Origin: Pseudobdellovibrionaceae bacterium
GTDB taxonomy: Bacteria; Bdellovibrionota; Bdellovibrionia; Bdellovibrionales; JAMPXM01
Length of the DNA: 50,553 nt
Assembly: GCA_021463345.1 (NCBI GenBank)
Contig: JAJTYM010000028.1
Coordinates: 1-50,553 of the forward strand
Direction: 5' to 3'
Part shown: positions 15,114 to 23,655 of the stretch, in pieces
Layout: each line of letters begins with the position of its first letter
How positions within the stretch are numbered: position 1 is the stretch's first letter
Position numbers and translations under genes: made by a program
Notes under the pieces: generated by a model
What the model was told of the DNA's origin: nothing
The model's database searches: none
What the model saw: the letters and a program-made list of their open reading frames with translations, nothing else

Positions 15114-16079
15114 ATGGCTTCCGACTTCGACGCCCTCCAACCGGACGTGATCTTCAACGCCCTCGAAGAGGCCGGCTTCAATCCGACGGGCGAGTGCTGG
15201 CAGCTCAACTCCTACGAGAACCGCGTCTTCGACCTCAAGCTCGAAGTGCGGCGCAACGCTCCCGACCCGTCCGATCGCGTGATCGCGAAGTTCTATCGAC
15301 CCCGGCGCTGGAGCCGGGAAGCGTTGCGCGACGAGCACGAATTCCTCGCCGACCTGCAACGCGAGGGGATCCCGGCCGTGGCGCCTTTGCCGCTCAGGAA
15401 CGGCGGCACGGTCCTCGAGCACGGCGGATACCTGATGACGCTGTTCCCGCGCGTGCTCGGGCGCAATCCGCAGGAATTCATCGGCGACGAGCTCCGGCAG
15501 GTGGGCCGAACGCTCGCGCGCATCCACAACGTCGGTGCGAAAAGGCGCGCACTCCATCGCCCCTCCCTCGGCCCGGAAACGTACGGCTGGAACGTGCTCG
15601 AGCGCCTCGAGCGTTGGGTCTATCCCGAGCTCTGGCGCCGCTACGAAAACGCCGCGGCCGGGGTTCTCGAATACCTCGAAGACAATCTCGACAAGGCGGC
15701 GTTCATCCGCATCCACGGCGATTGCCACAAAGGGAATCTCCTCCACACCGGCAAGGAGTTTTTCTTCGTCGACTTCGACGACTTCTGCAACGGCCCCACC
15801 GTGCAGGATTTCTGGATGTTGTTGAGCGGCAAACTCCAAGAGGACGCGGCGGGCGACGAACAAGAGCAGATCTGCCTCGGCTACGAGGAACTGCGGGAGA
15901 TCCCCGACGACTGGCATCTTTTCGAGCCGTTGCGGGGGCTGCGCGTGATCAGCTACGCGGGCTGGATCGCCCAGCGTTGGGAAGACCCGTTCTTCAAGCG
16001 CGTTTTCCCCGACTTCAACACGTACAACTATTGGCTTGAAGAGGTTGAGATCCTCAGTCGGATCGCGAACTCCCTGTAG
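15114..16079 (+). CDS. srkA: Stress response kinase A (SrkA/YihE-like) Ser/Thr kinase
   Basis: The 321-residue protein matches the SrkA/RdoA family of aminoglycoside-phosphotransferase-fold protein kinases. It has an N-lobe with IAKFYRPRRW (ATP Lys), the catalytic loop IRIHGDCHKGNLL (Asp and Asn), and the metal site FFVDFDDFCNGP. The length fits the family (about 328). The frame is open well upstream, but the ATG at 15,114 begins the family-like sequence MASDFDALQPDVIFNALEEAG. In E. coli SrkA is a cytoplasmic stress kinase that counters MazEF-linked death; here only the family is certain. It stands alone, just before the SRP RNA gene. Confidence 0.9.
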   Translation: MASDFDALQPDVIFNALEEAGFNPTGECWQLNSYENRVFDLKLEVRRNAPDPSDRVIAKFYRPRRWSREALRDEHEFLADLQREGIPAVAPLPLRNGGTVLEHGGYLMTLFPRVLGRNPQEFIGDELRQVGRTLARIHNVGAKRRALHRPSLGPETYGWNVLERLERWVYPELWRRYENAAAGVLEYLEDNLDKAAFIRIHGDCHKGNLLHTGKEFFFVDFDDFCNGPTVQDFWMLLSGKLQEDAAGDEQEQICLGYEELREIPDDWHLFEPLRGLRVISYAGWIAQRWEDPFFKRVFPDFNTYNYWLEEVEILSRIANSL

Positions 16080-16160
16080 TTCGCGAGAACCTGATTGATG
16101 CATTATGTTACGTCCTTTCCTTGCTCCACATCTTCGCCTCTTGTACGTTACGGCGTTTAC

Positions 16161-16256
16161 GGCCGGGTCCCGTACAATAGAGCCTTGGATGAACCCCGCC
16201 AGGTCCGGAAGGAAGCAACGGTCCCCGAGGCTCTATGTGATACGGGGTGCCCGGTC
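16161..16256 (+). ncRNA. ffs: SRP RNA (4.5S RNA), small bacterial type
   Basis: The conserved apical loop CCAGGTCCGGAAGGAAGCA (with GGAA tetraloop and symmetric internal loop) lies at 16,199-16,217. Flanking arms pair: ATAGAGCCT with AGGCTCTAT and CCGGG...CCCGTA with TACGGG...CCCGG, giving a closed hairpin of about 95 nt. It binds Ffh to form the signal recognition particle. Placement directly before dnaX-ebfC-recR is the same as in many bacteria, including Bacillus. Confidence 0.95.
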
Positions 16257-16312
16257 ACCATAACGCGCGCTCATCTTGTCCCAACAGCCGTGGATCCGTT
16301 TCAGGAGAGACC

Positions 16313-18001
16313 TTGTCCTACCAAGTGATCGCTCGAAAATGGCGTCCAAGATCGTTCGAAGAACTGGTTGGCCAGGACCACATCTCCGTCACTCTGCTCA
16401 ACGCCTTGAAAAACGGCCGGCTGCCGCAAGCGCTTTTGTTCACCGGCCCGCGCGGCACGGGCAAAACGTCGTCGGCGCGCATCCTGGCCAAGAGCCTCCG
16501 CTGCCCGAACGCCAGCGATTTCTCGCCTTGCAACGCGTGCCCCTCTTGCGAGGACATCGCGCAAGGCCGCAGCCTCGACGTGATCGAGATCGACGGCGCC
16601 AGCAACAACGGCGTCGATGCCGTGCGCGAGCTGCGCGACACCGTGGGGTACATGCCTTCGAGCGGCCGCTACAAGGTCTACATCATCGACGAAGTCCACA
16701 TGCTCTCGACGAGCGCGTTCAACGCGCTTTTGAAGACGCTCGAGGAACCGCCCGCGCACGTCGTGTTCGTCATGGCGACGACGGAAGCTCAGAAAATCCC
16801 CAATACGATCCTCTCTCGCTGCCAACGCTTCGACTTCCGCCGCATCCCCCTGCGCCAGATCGCCGACCAACTCGGGCGCATCTGCGCCTCCGACGGCGTT
16901 CAAGCCGAACCCGAGGCTCTGTGGATGATCGCGCGCCAGGCCGACGGCTCCATGCGCGACAGCCAGAGCCTGCTCGACCAGGTGATCACTTACTGCGAAG
17001 GCTCGGTCACGCTCGCCAAGGTCGTCGACGTGCTCGGCCTCACCGACCGCTCGCTCCTGCTCGCGACGCTCGAGGCGCTCGTCAACCGAGACCCGGGAAA
17101 AATCCTCGACGTGATCGAGAAGATCTTCCGCGCCGGCTACGACCCGAAGGTTTTCGCTCAAGACCTGCTCGAGGAGTTGCGCAACGCCCTGATGGTACGC
17201 CTGTGCAAAGCCGACGCCGCACGCGTGGTCGACCTGCCCGACGCCGAGATCCAGGCCTTGGGGGAAATGGCCGCGCCGCTCAACGACGAAGACCTCCACT
17301 TTCTTTTCGACATGGCCCTCAAAGGCGCAAACGACCTCCTGCGCTCGCAGGACCCGCGCGTCGTGCTCGAGATGATGCTCCTGCGGATGGCCGCGGCTCC
17401 CCGCCTCGTGCACCTCTCGCACCTCCTGCACTCGACCGGGACCCGTCCGCTCGCCGCCGAGCCGACGGCCGCGCCCCGAAGCGGAACGGCCGTGCAAGCC
17501 CCCGAGCCCCGAAAGGCCGAACGGCCCGCGGCTGACGGACCCGCTCCCACGACTCAACCGATCGCGCGAGCGTCGTCGCCGGCCGACAAGCCCGACGTCG
17601 GCAAGACATCCGATCCCTGGTTCCAGTTCGTCGCGCGGGTGAAGGGATCCAACGGTCTCCTCGGCGCGATGCTCGAGAACACGCATCTCGCCGAAACGAA
17701 AGGCGACGACCTCGTCGTCGGCGTGCCGAAGAAGATGGGGTTTCTCTTCGACAAGCTCAAAGACCCCGAGAACGTCCGCCGCATCGAACAGTTCCTCGAG
17801 ACGTTCTGGGGCAAACGTCACAAAATCGAAGTGCGCCTGGTCGACTCAAAGGCCGAGGCCGTCACGCCGAAAGCCGCGGCCGACAAGAAAGAACAAGAGA
17901 AAAAGCAATCCCTGGAGCAAGCCGTTGAGAAGCACCCTTTGGTGCGCTCGGCCCAGGACGTCTTCAAGACGCAGATCAAATCGATCAAGGAGAGACCATG
18001 A
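16313..18001 (+). CDS. dnaX: DNA polymerase III subunit gamma/tau
   Basis: This is the clamp-loader ATPase of 562 residues. Family-typical start SYQVIARKWRPRSFEELVGQ, Walker A GPRGTGKT (45-52), zinc-binding Cys64, 73, 76 and 79, Walker B IIDE (124-127), sensor 1 ATTEAQKIP and the SRC motif (168-170). A Pro/Ala-rich linker at about 395-435 leads to a short C-terminal domain. The start is a TTG at 16,313 with AGGAGA five bases upstream; the open frame reaches back to 16,247 into the end of the SRP RNA. The stop overlaps the ebfC start (ATGA), so they are translationally coupled. No obvious slippery A-run for gamma/tau frameshifting was noticed. Confidence 0.97.
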   Translation: MSYQVIARKWRPRSFEELVGQDHISVTLLNALKNGRLPQALLFTGPRGTGKTSSARILAKSLRCPNASDFSPCNACPSCEDIAQGRSLDVIEIDGASNNGVDAVRELRDTVGYMPSSGRYKVYIIDEVHMLSTSAFNALLKTLEEPPAHVVFVMATTEAQKIPNTILSRCQRFDFRRIPLRQIADQLGRICASDGVQAEPEALWMIARQADGSMRDSQSLLDQVITYCEGSVTLAKVVDVLGLTDRSLLLATLEALVNRDPGKILDVIEKIFRAGYDPKVFAQDLLEELRNALMVRLCKADAARVVDLPDAEIQALGEMAAPLNDEDLHFLFDMALKGANDLLRSQDPRVVLEMMLLRMAAAPRLVHLSHLLHSTGTRPLAAEPTAAPRSGTAVQAPEPRKAERPAADGPAPTTQPIARASSPADKPDVGKTSDPWFQFVARVKGSNGLLGAMLENTHLAETKGDDLVVGVPKKMGFLFDKLKDPENVRRIEQFLETFWGKRHKIEVRLVDSKAEAVTPKAAADKKEQEKKQSLEQAVEKHPLVRSAQDVFKTQIKSIKERP

Positions 18002-18327
18002 AAGGCAGAAACGGCCCGGGCGGCATGCAGAATCTGATGCGCCAAGCGAATCAACTCCAGCTCAAGATCAAAAAAGTCCAGGAAGATCTCGCGGAACGCT
18101 CGTATGAAGGCACCGCCGGCGGCGGCGCCGTGACCGTCACGGTCAAAGGCGAACACACCGTCACGGGTCTCAAGATCAACGAGGACGTGGTCAAAGCGGG
18201 CGATACCGAGATGCTCCAGGACATGATCATCGCCGCCGCCAACGACGCGCTCAAAAAGGCGCGCGACACGCAAGCCGCCGAAATGGAGAAGGTCACCGGT
18301 GGATTCAACTTCCCGGGGATGTTCTGA
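17998..18327 (+). CDS. ebfC: YbaB/EbfC family nucleoid-associated protein
   Basis: The 109-residue protein is a typical YbaB/EbfC DNA-binding dimer: a Gly/Met-rich start (GGMQNLMRQANQLQLKIKKVQEDL), the core GGGAVTVTVKGEHTVTGLKI, and the C-terminal helix DMIIAAANDALKKARD. It binds DNA and is thought to help RecR-linked repair or gene control. It overlaps dnaX by four bases and lies 47 bases before recR, the conserved dnaX-ebfC-recR operon. Confidence 0.96.
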   Translation: MKGRNGPGGMQNLMRQANQLQLKIKKVQEDLAERSYEGTAGGGAVTVTVKGEHTVTGLKINEDVVKAGDTEMLQDMIIAAANDALKKARDTQAAEMEKVTGGFNFPGMF

Positions 18328-18374
18328 GCGCGCGACGCCGCTCGGGCGAGTGAAGGGACACGGAGGTCAGGCCG

Positions 18375-18989
18375 ATGTTGAAGATCGGTTCTCTCGAAAA
18401 ACTGGTTCACGAGCTCAACCGCTTGCCCGGCGTGGGTCCGAAGACGGCCCAGCGTTTGGCGTACTTCATTCTCCGTACGCCGGAGTATTCCGGCCAACTT
18501 CAGGCCGCGCTGCATCAGGTGGCGGCCTCGGTTCATTTGTGCCGACGATGCTTCTCCTATACCGACGCTGAGGACCTCTGCCGGTACTGCACGGACACGG
18601 GCCGCAGGGACGATCTTCTTTGCGTCGTCGAGGAACCTTCGGACATCGCCAGAGTCGAGAGCTCCGGCGCGTTCCGCGGTCGGTACCACGTGCTTCACGG
18701 CGCGATTTCTCCGCTCGACAACGTCGCTCCCCAGGACCTGAAAATCCGCGAATTGCTGGAACGGATCGACGCGGGTTTAGCCGGCGGCGAACCGAAGATC
18801 AACGAGGTGATCCTCGCTCTCGATCCGGACCTCGAGGGCGACACGACCGTCCTCTACCTCGCGCAACGCTTGGCCCAGAAGGACCTCAAGGCCACCCGAA
18901 TTGCGAGTGGCGTTCCCATCGGCAGTGATATAGACTACGTGGACGACAGAACTCTGGGACGCGCTCTCGAAAACCGGGTGGAGCTTTAA
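18375..18989 (+). CDS. recR: Recombination protein RecR
   Basis: The 204-residue protein is a full-length RecR of the RecFOR pathway for loading RecA at gaps. The N-terminal helix-hairpin-helix is LNRLPGVGPKTAQRLAYF (about 14-31), a four-Cys zinc finger is CRRC...CRYC, and the Toprim domain starts LLCVVEEPSD with acidic ALDPDLEGDTT. A GGAGG-like ribosome site precedes the ATG. mglA begins three bases after its stop. Confidence 0.97.
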   Translation: MLKIGSLEKLVHELNRLPGVGPKTAQRLAYFILRTPEYSGQLQAALHQVAASVHLCRRCFSYTDAEDLCRYCTDTGRRDDLLCVVEEPSDIARVESSGAFRGRYHVLHGAISPLDNVAPQDLKIRELLERIDAGLAGGEPKINEVILALDPDLEGDTTVLYLAQRLAQKDLKATRIASGVPIGSDIDYVDDRTLGRALENRVEL

Positions 18990-18992
18990 GCC

Positions 18993-19595
18993 ATGGCGTT
19001 TATCAACCAGGAGGCCAAGGAGATCCACTGCAAAGTGGTGTACTACGGCCCCTCCCTGGGGGGTAAAACGACCAATATGCAGTGGGTCTACCAGAACGCC
19101 GTCAAGAAACACGTCGGTGACGGCACGAGCGAACTCTTCGATTTCCCCGCCAGTCCCGAACGCACCCTGTTTTTCGATTTCCTGCCGTTCGAAGTCGGTG
19201 AGATCCGCGGCCTGCGCACCCGTTTCCACCTCTACACCGTCCCCGGCCAGGTCGTTTACGACTCCAGCCGCCGCTTGATCCTCAAGGGGCTCGACGGCGT
19301 GATTTTCGTCGCTGACAGCCAGTTGGAGCGGATGGACGAGAACATCGAAGCGCTGAAGAACCTCGAGCGCAACCTCGAGGTGCAAGGTTACGACATCAAA
19401 GACGTCCCCCTGGTCATCCAGTACAACAAGCGCGACCTTCCCAACATCGCCTCGCTCGCCGAGCTCCGGGCGGCGCTCAACAAGTACAACGCCCCGGATT
19501 TCGAAGGGAACGCCGCCATCGGCCGCGGCGTCATGGAAAGCCTGCGCACGGTCAGCAAAGCGATCGTCACCGTCCTCAAGGGCGGCGAAGTTTAA
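18993..19595 (+). CDS. mglA: MglA-family Ras-like polarity GTPase
   Basis: The 200-residue protein closely follows the MglA pattern: MAFINQEAKEIHCKVVYYGP, P-loop GPSLGGKT (19-26), the switch region FDFLPFEVGEIRGLRTRFHLYTVPGQ, and the guanine-specificity motif QYNKRDLP. MglA sets cell polarity for gliding or type IV pilus motility in Myxococcus and Bdellovibrio, with MglB-type and RomR partners. No mglB or romR lies nearby. It sits three bases after recR, so it is read as the last gene of the dnaX operon, linking a polarity switch to replication and repair genes. Confidence 0.94.
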   Translation: MAFINQEAKEIHCKVVYYGPSLGGKTTNMQWVYQNAVKKHVGDGTSELFDFPASPERTLFFDFLPFEVGEIRGLRTRFHLYTVPGQVVYDSSRRLILKGLDGVIFVADSQLERMDENIEALKNLERNLEVQGYDIKDVPLVIQYNKRDLPNIASLAELRAALNKYNAPDFEGNAAIGRGVMESLRTVSKAIVTVLKGGEV

Positions 19596-19687
19596 AATCC
19601 CGTTCCTCGCCCCCCAGATCCCGATTTTCCCGCCGCACCCTGAATTGTCTGCCCGACCACGCGCAAAAAGTGGTAAATGGAGGCCGC

Positions 19688-20770
19688 ATGAGGGAAGACA
19701 AGAAGATGAGCATCGTCACTGAACGAACGGGCTCGCCGAAAGCGAAGCCCAAGGCGGAAGACTACGGCTTCGGTCGTTTTTTCTCGGACCATATGTTCAC
19801 GGCCGACTGCTCTTCGGACCTCGGTTGGCACTCCCCGCGCATCGTTCCCTACCGGCCACTGGAACTCGACCCGGGCGCGGCGGTCCTGCACTACGGCCAG
19901 ACGATCTTCGAAGGCCTCAAGGCTTTCCATGGGGTCGACGGCAAAATACGCCTGTTCCGCCCCGAGATGAATTGGAAACGCCTGGAAGCCAGCGCCGACC
20001 GGCTCTGCATGCGAGCGCCCGATCTCGACCTTTTCATGGAAGGCGTGCGGCACCTGATCCGCACCGACCGCGATTGGGTGCCGACCCAAGACGGCACGGC
20101 CCTTTATCTCCGCCCCACGCTGATCGGCACGGAATCGTTCCTCGGCGTGCGACCGGCGGATGAATACCTGTTCTACGTGATCGCTTCCCCGGTCGGCTCC
20201 TATTACGGCGACGGCCTCGCCTCGGTCAAAATCTGGATCGAGCGCGAATACTCGCGCGCGGCGCCGGGAGGGATCGGCGCGGCGAAAACCGGCGGCAACT
20301 ACGCCGCGAGCCTCAAGGCCTCGGTCGCCGCGAAAAAACGCGGCTACGCCCAAGTCCTCTGGACCGACGCCGGCCGGCACGAGTTCGTGGAAGAAGTCGG
20401 CACGATGAACGTGTTTTTCGTCATCGGCGACGCGGTCGTGACTCCCGCGCTTTCCGGCACCATCCTGCCGGGCGTGATGCGTGATTCGACGATCGGCCTG
20501 CTGCGCTCCTGGGACGTGAAAGTCGAGGAGCGACCGGTCGCGCTCAGGGACGTGCTCGAGGCGCACGGAAGAGGCGAACTCAAGGAGGTCTTCGGCACCG
20601 GTACGGCGGCGCAGATCTCGCCGGTCAACGAACTCGGCGCCGACGACGGATCCTACAAGATCGGCGACGGCGGCGTTGGTCCGCTCTCGAGCCGGCTTTA
20701 CACGCATTTCATGGACCTTAACTACGGCCGCATCGAGGACCGGATGGGCTGGCTGAGCGAAGTCCGCTGA
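19688..20770 (+). CDS. ilvE: Branched-chain amino-acid aminotransferase (class IV)
   Basis: The 360-residue PLP enzyme interconverts Leu/Ile/Val and their 2-oxo acids. BCAT-II-type sequence: VLHYGQTIFEGLKAFHG, RLFRPEMNWKRLEASADRLCMR, LYLRPTLIGTE, the PLP lysine in GIGAAKTGGNYAASL, VEEVGTMNVFFV and GTGTAAQISPV. The frame is open to a GTG at 19,670; the ATG at 19,688 has GGAGG four bases before it and is preferred, and the Met seven codons in is another option. It is followed by nadA after 33 bases. Confidence 0.93.
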   Translation: MREDKKMSIVTERTGSPKAKPKAEDYGFGRFFSDHMFTADCSSDLGWHSPRIVPYRPLELDPGAAVLHYGQTIFEGLKAFHGVDGKIRLFRPEMNWKRLEASADRLCMRAPDLDLFMEGVRHLIRTDRDWVPTQDGTALYLRPTLIGTESFLGVRPADEYLFYVIASPVGSYYGDGLASVKIWIEREYSRAAPGGIGAAKTGGNYAASLKASVAAKKRGYAQVLWTDAGRHEFVEEVGTMNVFFVIGDAVVTPALSGTILPGVMRDSTIGLLRSWDVKVEERPVALRDVLEAHGRGELKEVFGTGTAAQISPVNELGADDGSYKIGDGGVGPLSSRLYTHFMDLNYGRIEDRMGWLSEVR

Positions 20771-20803
20771 ACCACGGGTCCGGAAGGTGGAATCGGGGCA
20801 AAT

Positions 20804-21772
20804 ATGTCGGCCCAAACGCTGTTGGCAGAAATCGCCGAGCTCAAGAAGAAACGCGATGCGCTCGTCCTGGCGCACTATTACGAGGACGGGGACATCCAGG
20901 ACGTCGCCGACGCCGTGGGTGACAGCCTCTTCCTCGCCCAAGAGGGCGAAAAGGCGAGACACCCCGTCGTGCTCCTCGCCGGAGTCGTCTTCATGGCCGA
21001 AAGCGTGAAGATCCTGTCGCCGTCGAAGACCGTCCTCGTCCCCGACGCGAACGCCGGCTGCTCGCTCGTCGACCATTCGCCCTACGACGAATACCTCGCC
21101 TGGCGCCGGGAGCGGCCCGAGGCCATCACCGTGACGTACGTGAACTCGAGCGCGGCGGTGAAGTCGATCACCGACGTCTGCGTGACCTCGAGCAACGCCG
21201 AGAAGATCGTGGGCGCGATCCCGAGGGACCGCGAGATCCTCTTCGGCCCCGATCGCAATCTGGGCCGCTATCTCTCCAAGAAACTCGATCGACCGATGAC
21301 GTTGTGGCCCGGCGCCTGCGAGGTGCACGTGCTGTTCTCGTCGCGCAGGCTCCACGAGCTCAAACTCGAGCACCCGGACGCGCGCGTGATCGCGCACCCC
21401 GAATGCAACGAGGCGATCCTCCGGCACGCCGACGTGGTCGGGTCGACGTCGCGCTTGCTCCAGGAAGTGCGGGAAAACAAAGCCGTCAGCGAGTTCATCG
21501 TCGCCACCGAGCACGGCATCTTCCATCAAATGCGGAAAGCGCGGCCCGACGCCAAGCTCATCCAGGCGCCGGCCGAAGGCTCCTGCGCGTGCAACGAATG
21601 CCCGTACATGAAAATGAACAGCCTCGAGAAGATCCGCGACGCCCTCCTCGGCATGAAACCGGCCGTCGAGATCGAGCCGGCCCTGCTGCGGAAAGCCAAG
21701 GTCTCGCTCGACCGCATGATGGCGATCACGCGCGGCGAGCGCGTGATCTGGCCCGAGACGTTCCAGGAGTGA
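20804..21772 (+). CDS. nadA: Quinolinate synthase A
   Basis: The 322-residue [4Fe-4S] enzyme condenses iminoaspartate with dihydroxyacetone phosphate to quinolinate in NAD synthesis. Family motifs: LAHYYEDGDIQDVAD, VGDSL, LAGVVFMAESVKIL, AGCSLVD (Cys86), WPGACEVH (Cys172), HPECN, and CACNECPYM (Cys261, 263, 266), which supplies the third cluster ligand. nadB and nadC are not in the window. The stop overlaps the next gene's GTG start. Confidence 0.96.
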   Translation: MSAQTLLAEIAELKKKRDALVLAHYYEDGDIQDVADAVGDSLFLAQEGEKARHPVVLLAGVVFMAESVKILSPSKTVLVPDANAGCSLVDHSPYDEYLAWRRERPEAITVTYVNSSAAVKSITDVCVTSSNAEKIVGAIPRDREILFGPDRNLGRYLSKKLDRPMTLWPGACEVHVLFSSRRLHELKLEHPDARVIAHPECNEAILRHADVVGSTSRLLQEVRENKAVSEFIVATEHGIFHQMRKARPDAKLIQAPAEGSCACNECPYMKMNSLEKIRDALLGMKPAVEIEPALLRKAKVSLDRMMAITRGERVIWPETFQE

Positions 21773-22416
21773 ACGTCGCGCGCCTGGGCGAAACGATCCG
21801 CGACGCCGCCGCGGACGCGCTCGCGATCCCCGAGCTCGAGTTTATTTTCAGCGATTCCTTTTCCGCGGCCCGGCCCGGCTTCCGCGAACGCATCCGCGGT
21901 GCGCTCGCCGCGCGCTTTCCCTCCGAAAGCGCGCGGATGCGCGATCTCTCCCAGGTCCCTCGACACGCGGAGTTCTCGATCTCGATCTCCCACGACCGCG
22001 AGTACGGCGGCGTCGCGATCGTGCCGCTTCCCTCGAGGGTCGGCTTCGACATCGAGGAAACCGGTCGGGTCACCCAAGCGATCGCGGAACGCGTCCGCGG
22101 CGCGGGCGACGCCCCGGCCCCGTCGCCCGCGCACCTATGGGTGGCCAAGGAAGCAACCTTCAAGTGTCAGTTTCTTGGTCACCAGCCGAAAACGTCGACG
22201 CAAATAGCGATTCAAGAATGGACGGGGCTCACGTCGAAAATTTTTTTATTCCGCGCGACTCCCCTTGATTCCGGAACTGATCCCGCTGGTTACGGAGCCG
22301 TCATCGAGCACCACCCGCATTTGGCGTGTTTTTTCATCGACCGTTCTCAACTCGCGTCCTGGAGTGCCGATAGGCTTGTCAATGGGAGCGAACCCGATGG
22401 ACGGGTCGGACGGTGA
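21769..22416 (+). CDS. 4'-phosphopantetheinyl transferase family protein
   Basis: The 215-residue protein has the Sfp/EntD-type core: FSISISHDREYGGVAIV, then VGFDIEETGRV (Mg-binding Asp and Glu), then LWVAKEATFK (the W-x-x-KEA-x-K signature). Such enzymes transfer the phosphopantetheine arm from CoA to carrier proteins. The GTG start overlaps the nadA stop (GTGA). The frame is open further upstream through nadA, but that part is antisense-like composition. The C-terminal 60 residues after KEATFK are more divergent and the base composition dips there, so a degenerate or specialised C-terminus is possible. Confidence 0.75.
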   Translation: MNVARLGETIRDAAADALAIPELEFIFSDSFSAARPGFRERIRGALAARFPSESARMRDLSQVPRHAEFSISISHDREYGGVAIVPLPSRVGFDIEETGRVTQAIAERVRGAGDAPAPSPAHLWVAKEATFKCQFLGHQPKTSTQIAIQEWTGLTSKIFLFRATPLDSGTDPAGYGAVIEHHPHLACFFIDRSQLASWSADRLVNGSEPDGRVGR

Positions 22417-22810
22417 TTCTATGAGCGCGCAAAAAAGAGCGGCTCCGCGCACGGAGCTGGAACCGATCGAGGTGACCGCGTTCACGTCCCTGGATCACCT
22501 GACGATGCTGTCACGCTCGGGGCAAATCGTCGAAGCCAGCAAGACCGGGTTCTGCCTGCGCGTGCGCCGCAAGGACCTCGTGCCCAGGCAGTTCCGCGAA
22601 ACGCTTTCGCTCAAGGCCCTGGAAGGCGACCGCGTGATGCTCACTCTCGCCGACATGGGCTTGGAGATCTCCGGAACCATCAAAAGAACCTCGCGGCTCG
22701 GCAAAGACGTCTTCGAAATCGGCATCGATTATTCGCAGGACGCGCCGGAGTACTGGCGAGAATGCCTGCTCGACCTCCTGCCCCGCCCGGGCGGGTTCGA
22801 GCGCGCCTGA
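22397..22810 (+). CDS. PilZ-like domain protein
   Basis: The protein of about 130-137 residues has the two c-di-GMP elements of PilZ: RxxxR in KRAAPRTE near the N-terminus, and an (x)ASxxG motif in VEASKTGFCLRV, with Glu where Asp/Asn is usual, followed by a beta barrel ending VFEIGIDY. A role in c-di-GMP sensing is likely but the Glu change leaves binding uncertain. The ATG at 22,397 has GGGAG eight bases before it; the ATG at 22,421 is the alternative. It overlaps the previous gene slightly. Confidence 0.6.
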   Translation: MDGSDGDSMSAQKRAAPRTELEPIEVTAFTSLDHLTMLSRSGQIVEASKTGFCLRVRRKDLVPRQFRETLSLKALEGDRVMLTLADMGLEISGTIKRTSRLGKDVFEIGIDYSQDAPEYWRECLLDLLPRPGGFERA

Positions 22811-22874
22811 CGATCCGCGCGAGCCGGCTCGCGGATGAGCGCCCGCCTTCCCGCGATGGAGCGAGACCCGGTCT

Positions 22875-23525
22875 TTACAGAAGTTCGAACCCAGGGACCG
22901 CGTTCTCGCTGACGATCGCCACCGAGTAATGCGCCGGCAGGAACCAGGAGAGCGCTTCGGCGATTCCCATGTGCTCGCCCGCCGGCGGCTGCCCCAGGGA
23001 TTCGAGCGAAAAGCAGAGATCGAAGTTTTTTTCATCCTCGCCGATCATCAGGATCTTCGGTGCGTACACGCCCTGATCGAGGAAAAACCGCTTGATCACG
23101 GCGCGCGCATATTTGGGGAGGAAGGTTTCGCTCGGGGCTCCGGTAAGCACCTGCGAGCCCGGCTGCAGGCGGAATTCCCCGTTCTTGCGCTCGGGCGCCG
23201 GGCTCAGGAAAGCCCCGCGCAGCCGGTAATTCCAAACCATCCCGTAGGTCAGGACGAAGTCGGGCGCCTCTTTCCCGGGATTGAGCGCGAGCCCGATGCC
23301 GCGGGTCGAAAGCCAATCGAGAACCTTGGGAGCCGGCTCATCCGCGTCGGGCCCGGTTTCGACGAAAAGGTACGGCCAACCGTCGGGCCCCGGTTTTGGA
23401 TCGGGATTCGGGACGGAGAGGCTCTGAAGCGGGAAACTCTTGAGCATCATCGCTTCCCAATCCGAATCGCGTTGGTCCGCGGGCATCGAAAGCAGGTCGG
23501 CGAAAGGAAGATTTGCATAAGCCAT
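22875..23525 (-). CDS. Conserved-looking hypothetical protein
   Basis: The 216-residue cytoplasmic protein is not recognised. It begins MAYANLPFADLLSMPADQRD, has a Pro/Gly-rich stretch (VPNPDPKPGPDGWPYLFVETG), and ends in a hydrophobic block (ALSWFLPAHYSVAIVSENAVPGFELL). There is no signal or membrane segment. The open frame continues upstream to 24,155 but that part is antisense to the next gene. The sequence from the chosen ATG has normal coding character. Confidence 0.65.
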   Translation of the reverse strand: MAYANLPFADLLSMPADQRDSDWEAMMLKSFPLQSLSVPNPDPKPGPDGWPYLFVETGPDADEPAPKVLDWLSTRGIGLALNPGKEAPDFVLTYGMVWNYRLRGAFLSPAPERKNGEFRLQPGSQVLTGAPSETFLPKYARAVIKRFFLDQGVYAPKILMIGEDEKNFDLCFSLESLGQPPAGEHMGIAEALSWFLPAHYSVAIVSENAVPGFELL

Positions 23526-23655
23526 GGCCCGGGCAGGAATAGCCTCCGAGGAACACGCGAGCAAGCGAAAAGACCCCCGGTGATCCCACTTTGAGACGCC
23601 TCGGCCGTTAACTATCCCCAAGCCCTTACCGAAAAGTCCTGCATCGGGAGGACGA

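Noticed and set aside
14807-16039. 410-codon open frame on the plus strand
   Set aside because: Out-of-frame shadow of the SrkA-type kinase gene, very Arg/Pro-rich.
16301-17821. 506-codon open frame on the minus strand
   Set aside because: Antisense shadow of dnaX.
19592-21529. 645-codon open frame on the minus strand
   Set aside because: It is antisense to ilvE and nadA, which carry clear motifs. Its Arg/His/Asp-rich sequence is the expected shadow in GC-rich DNA.
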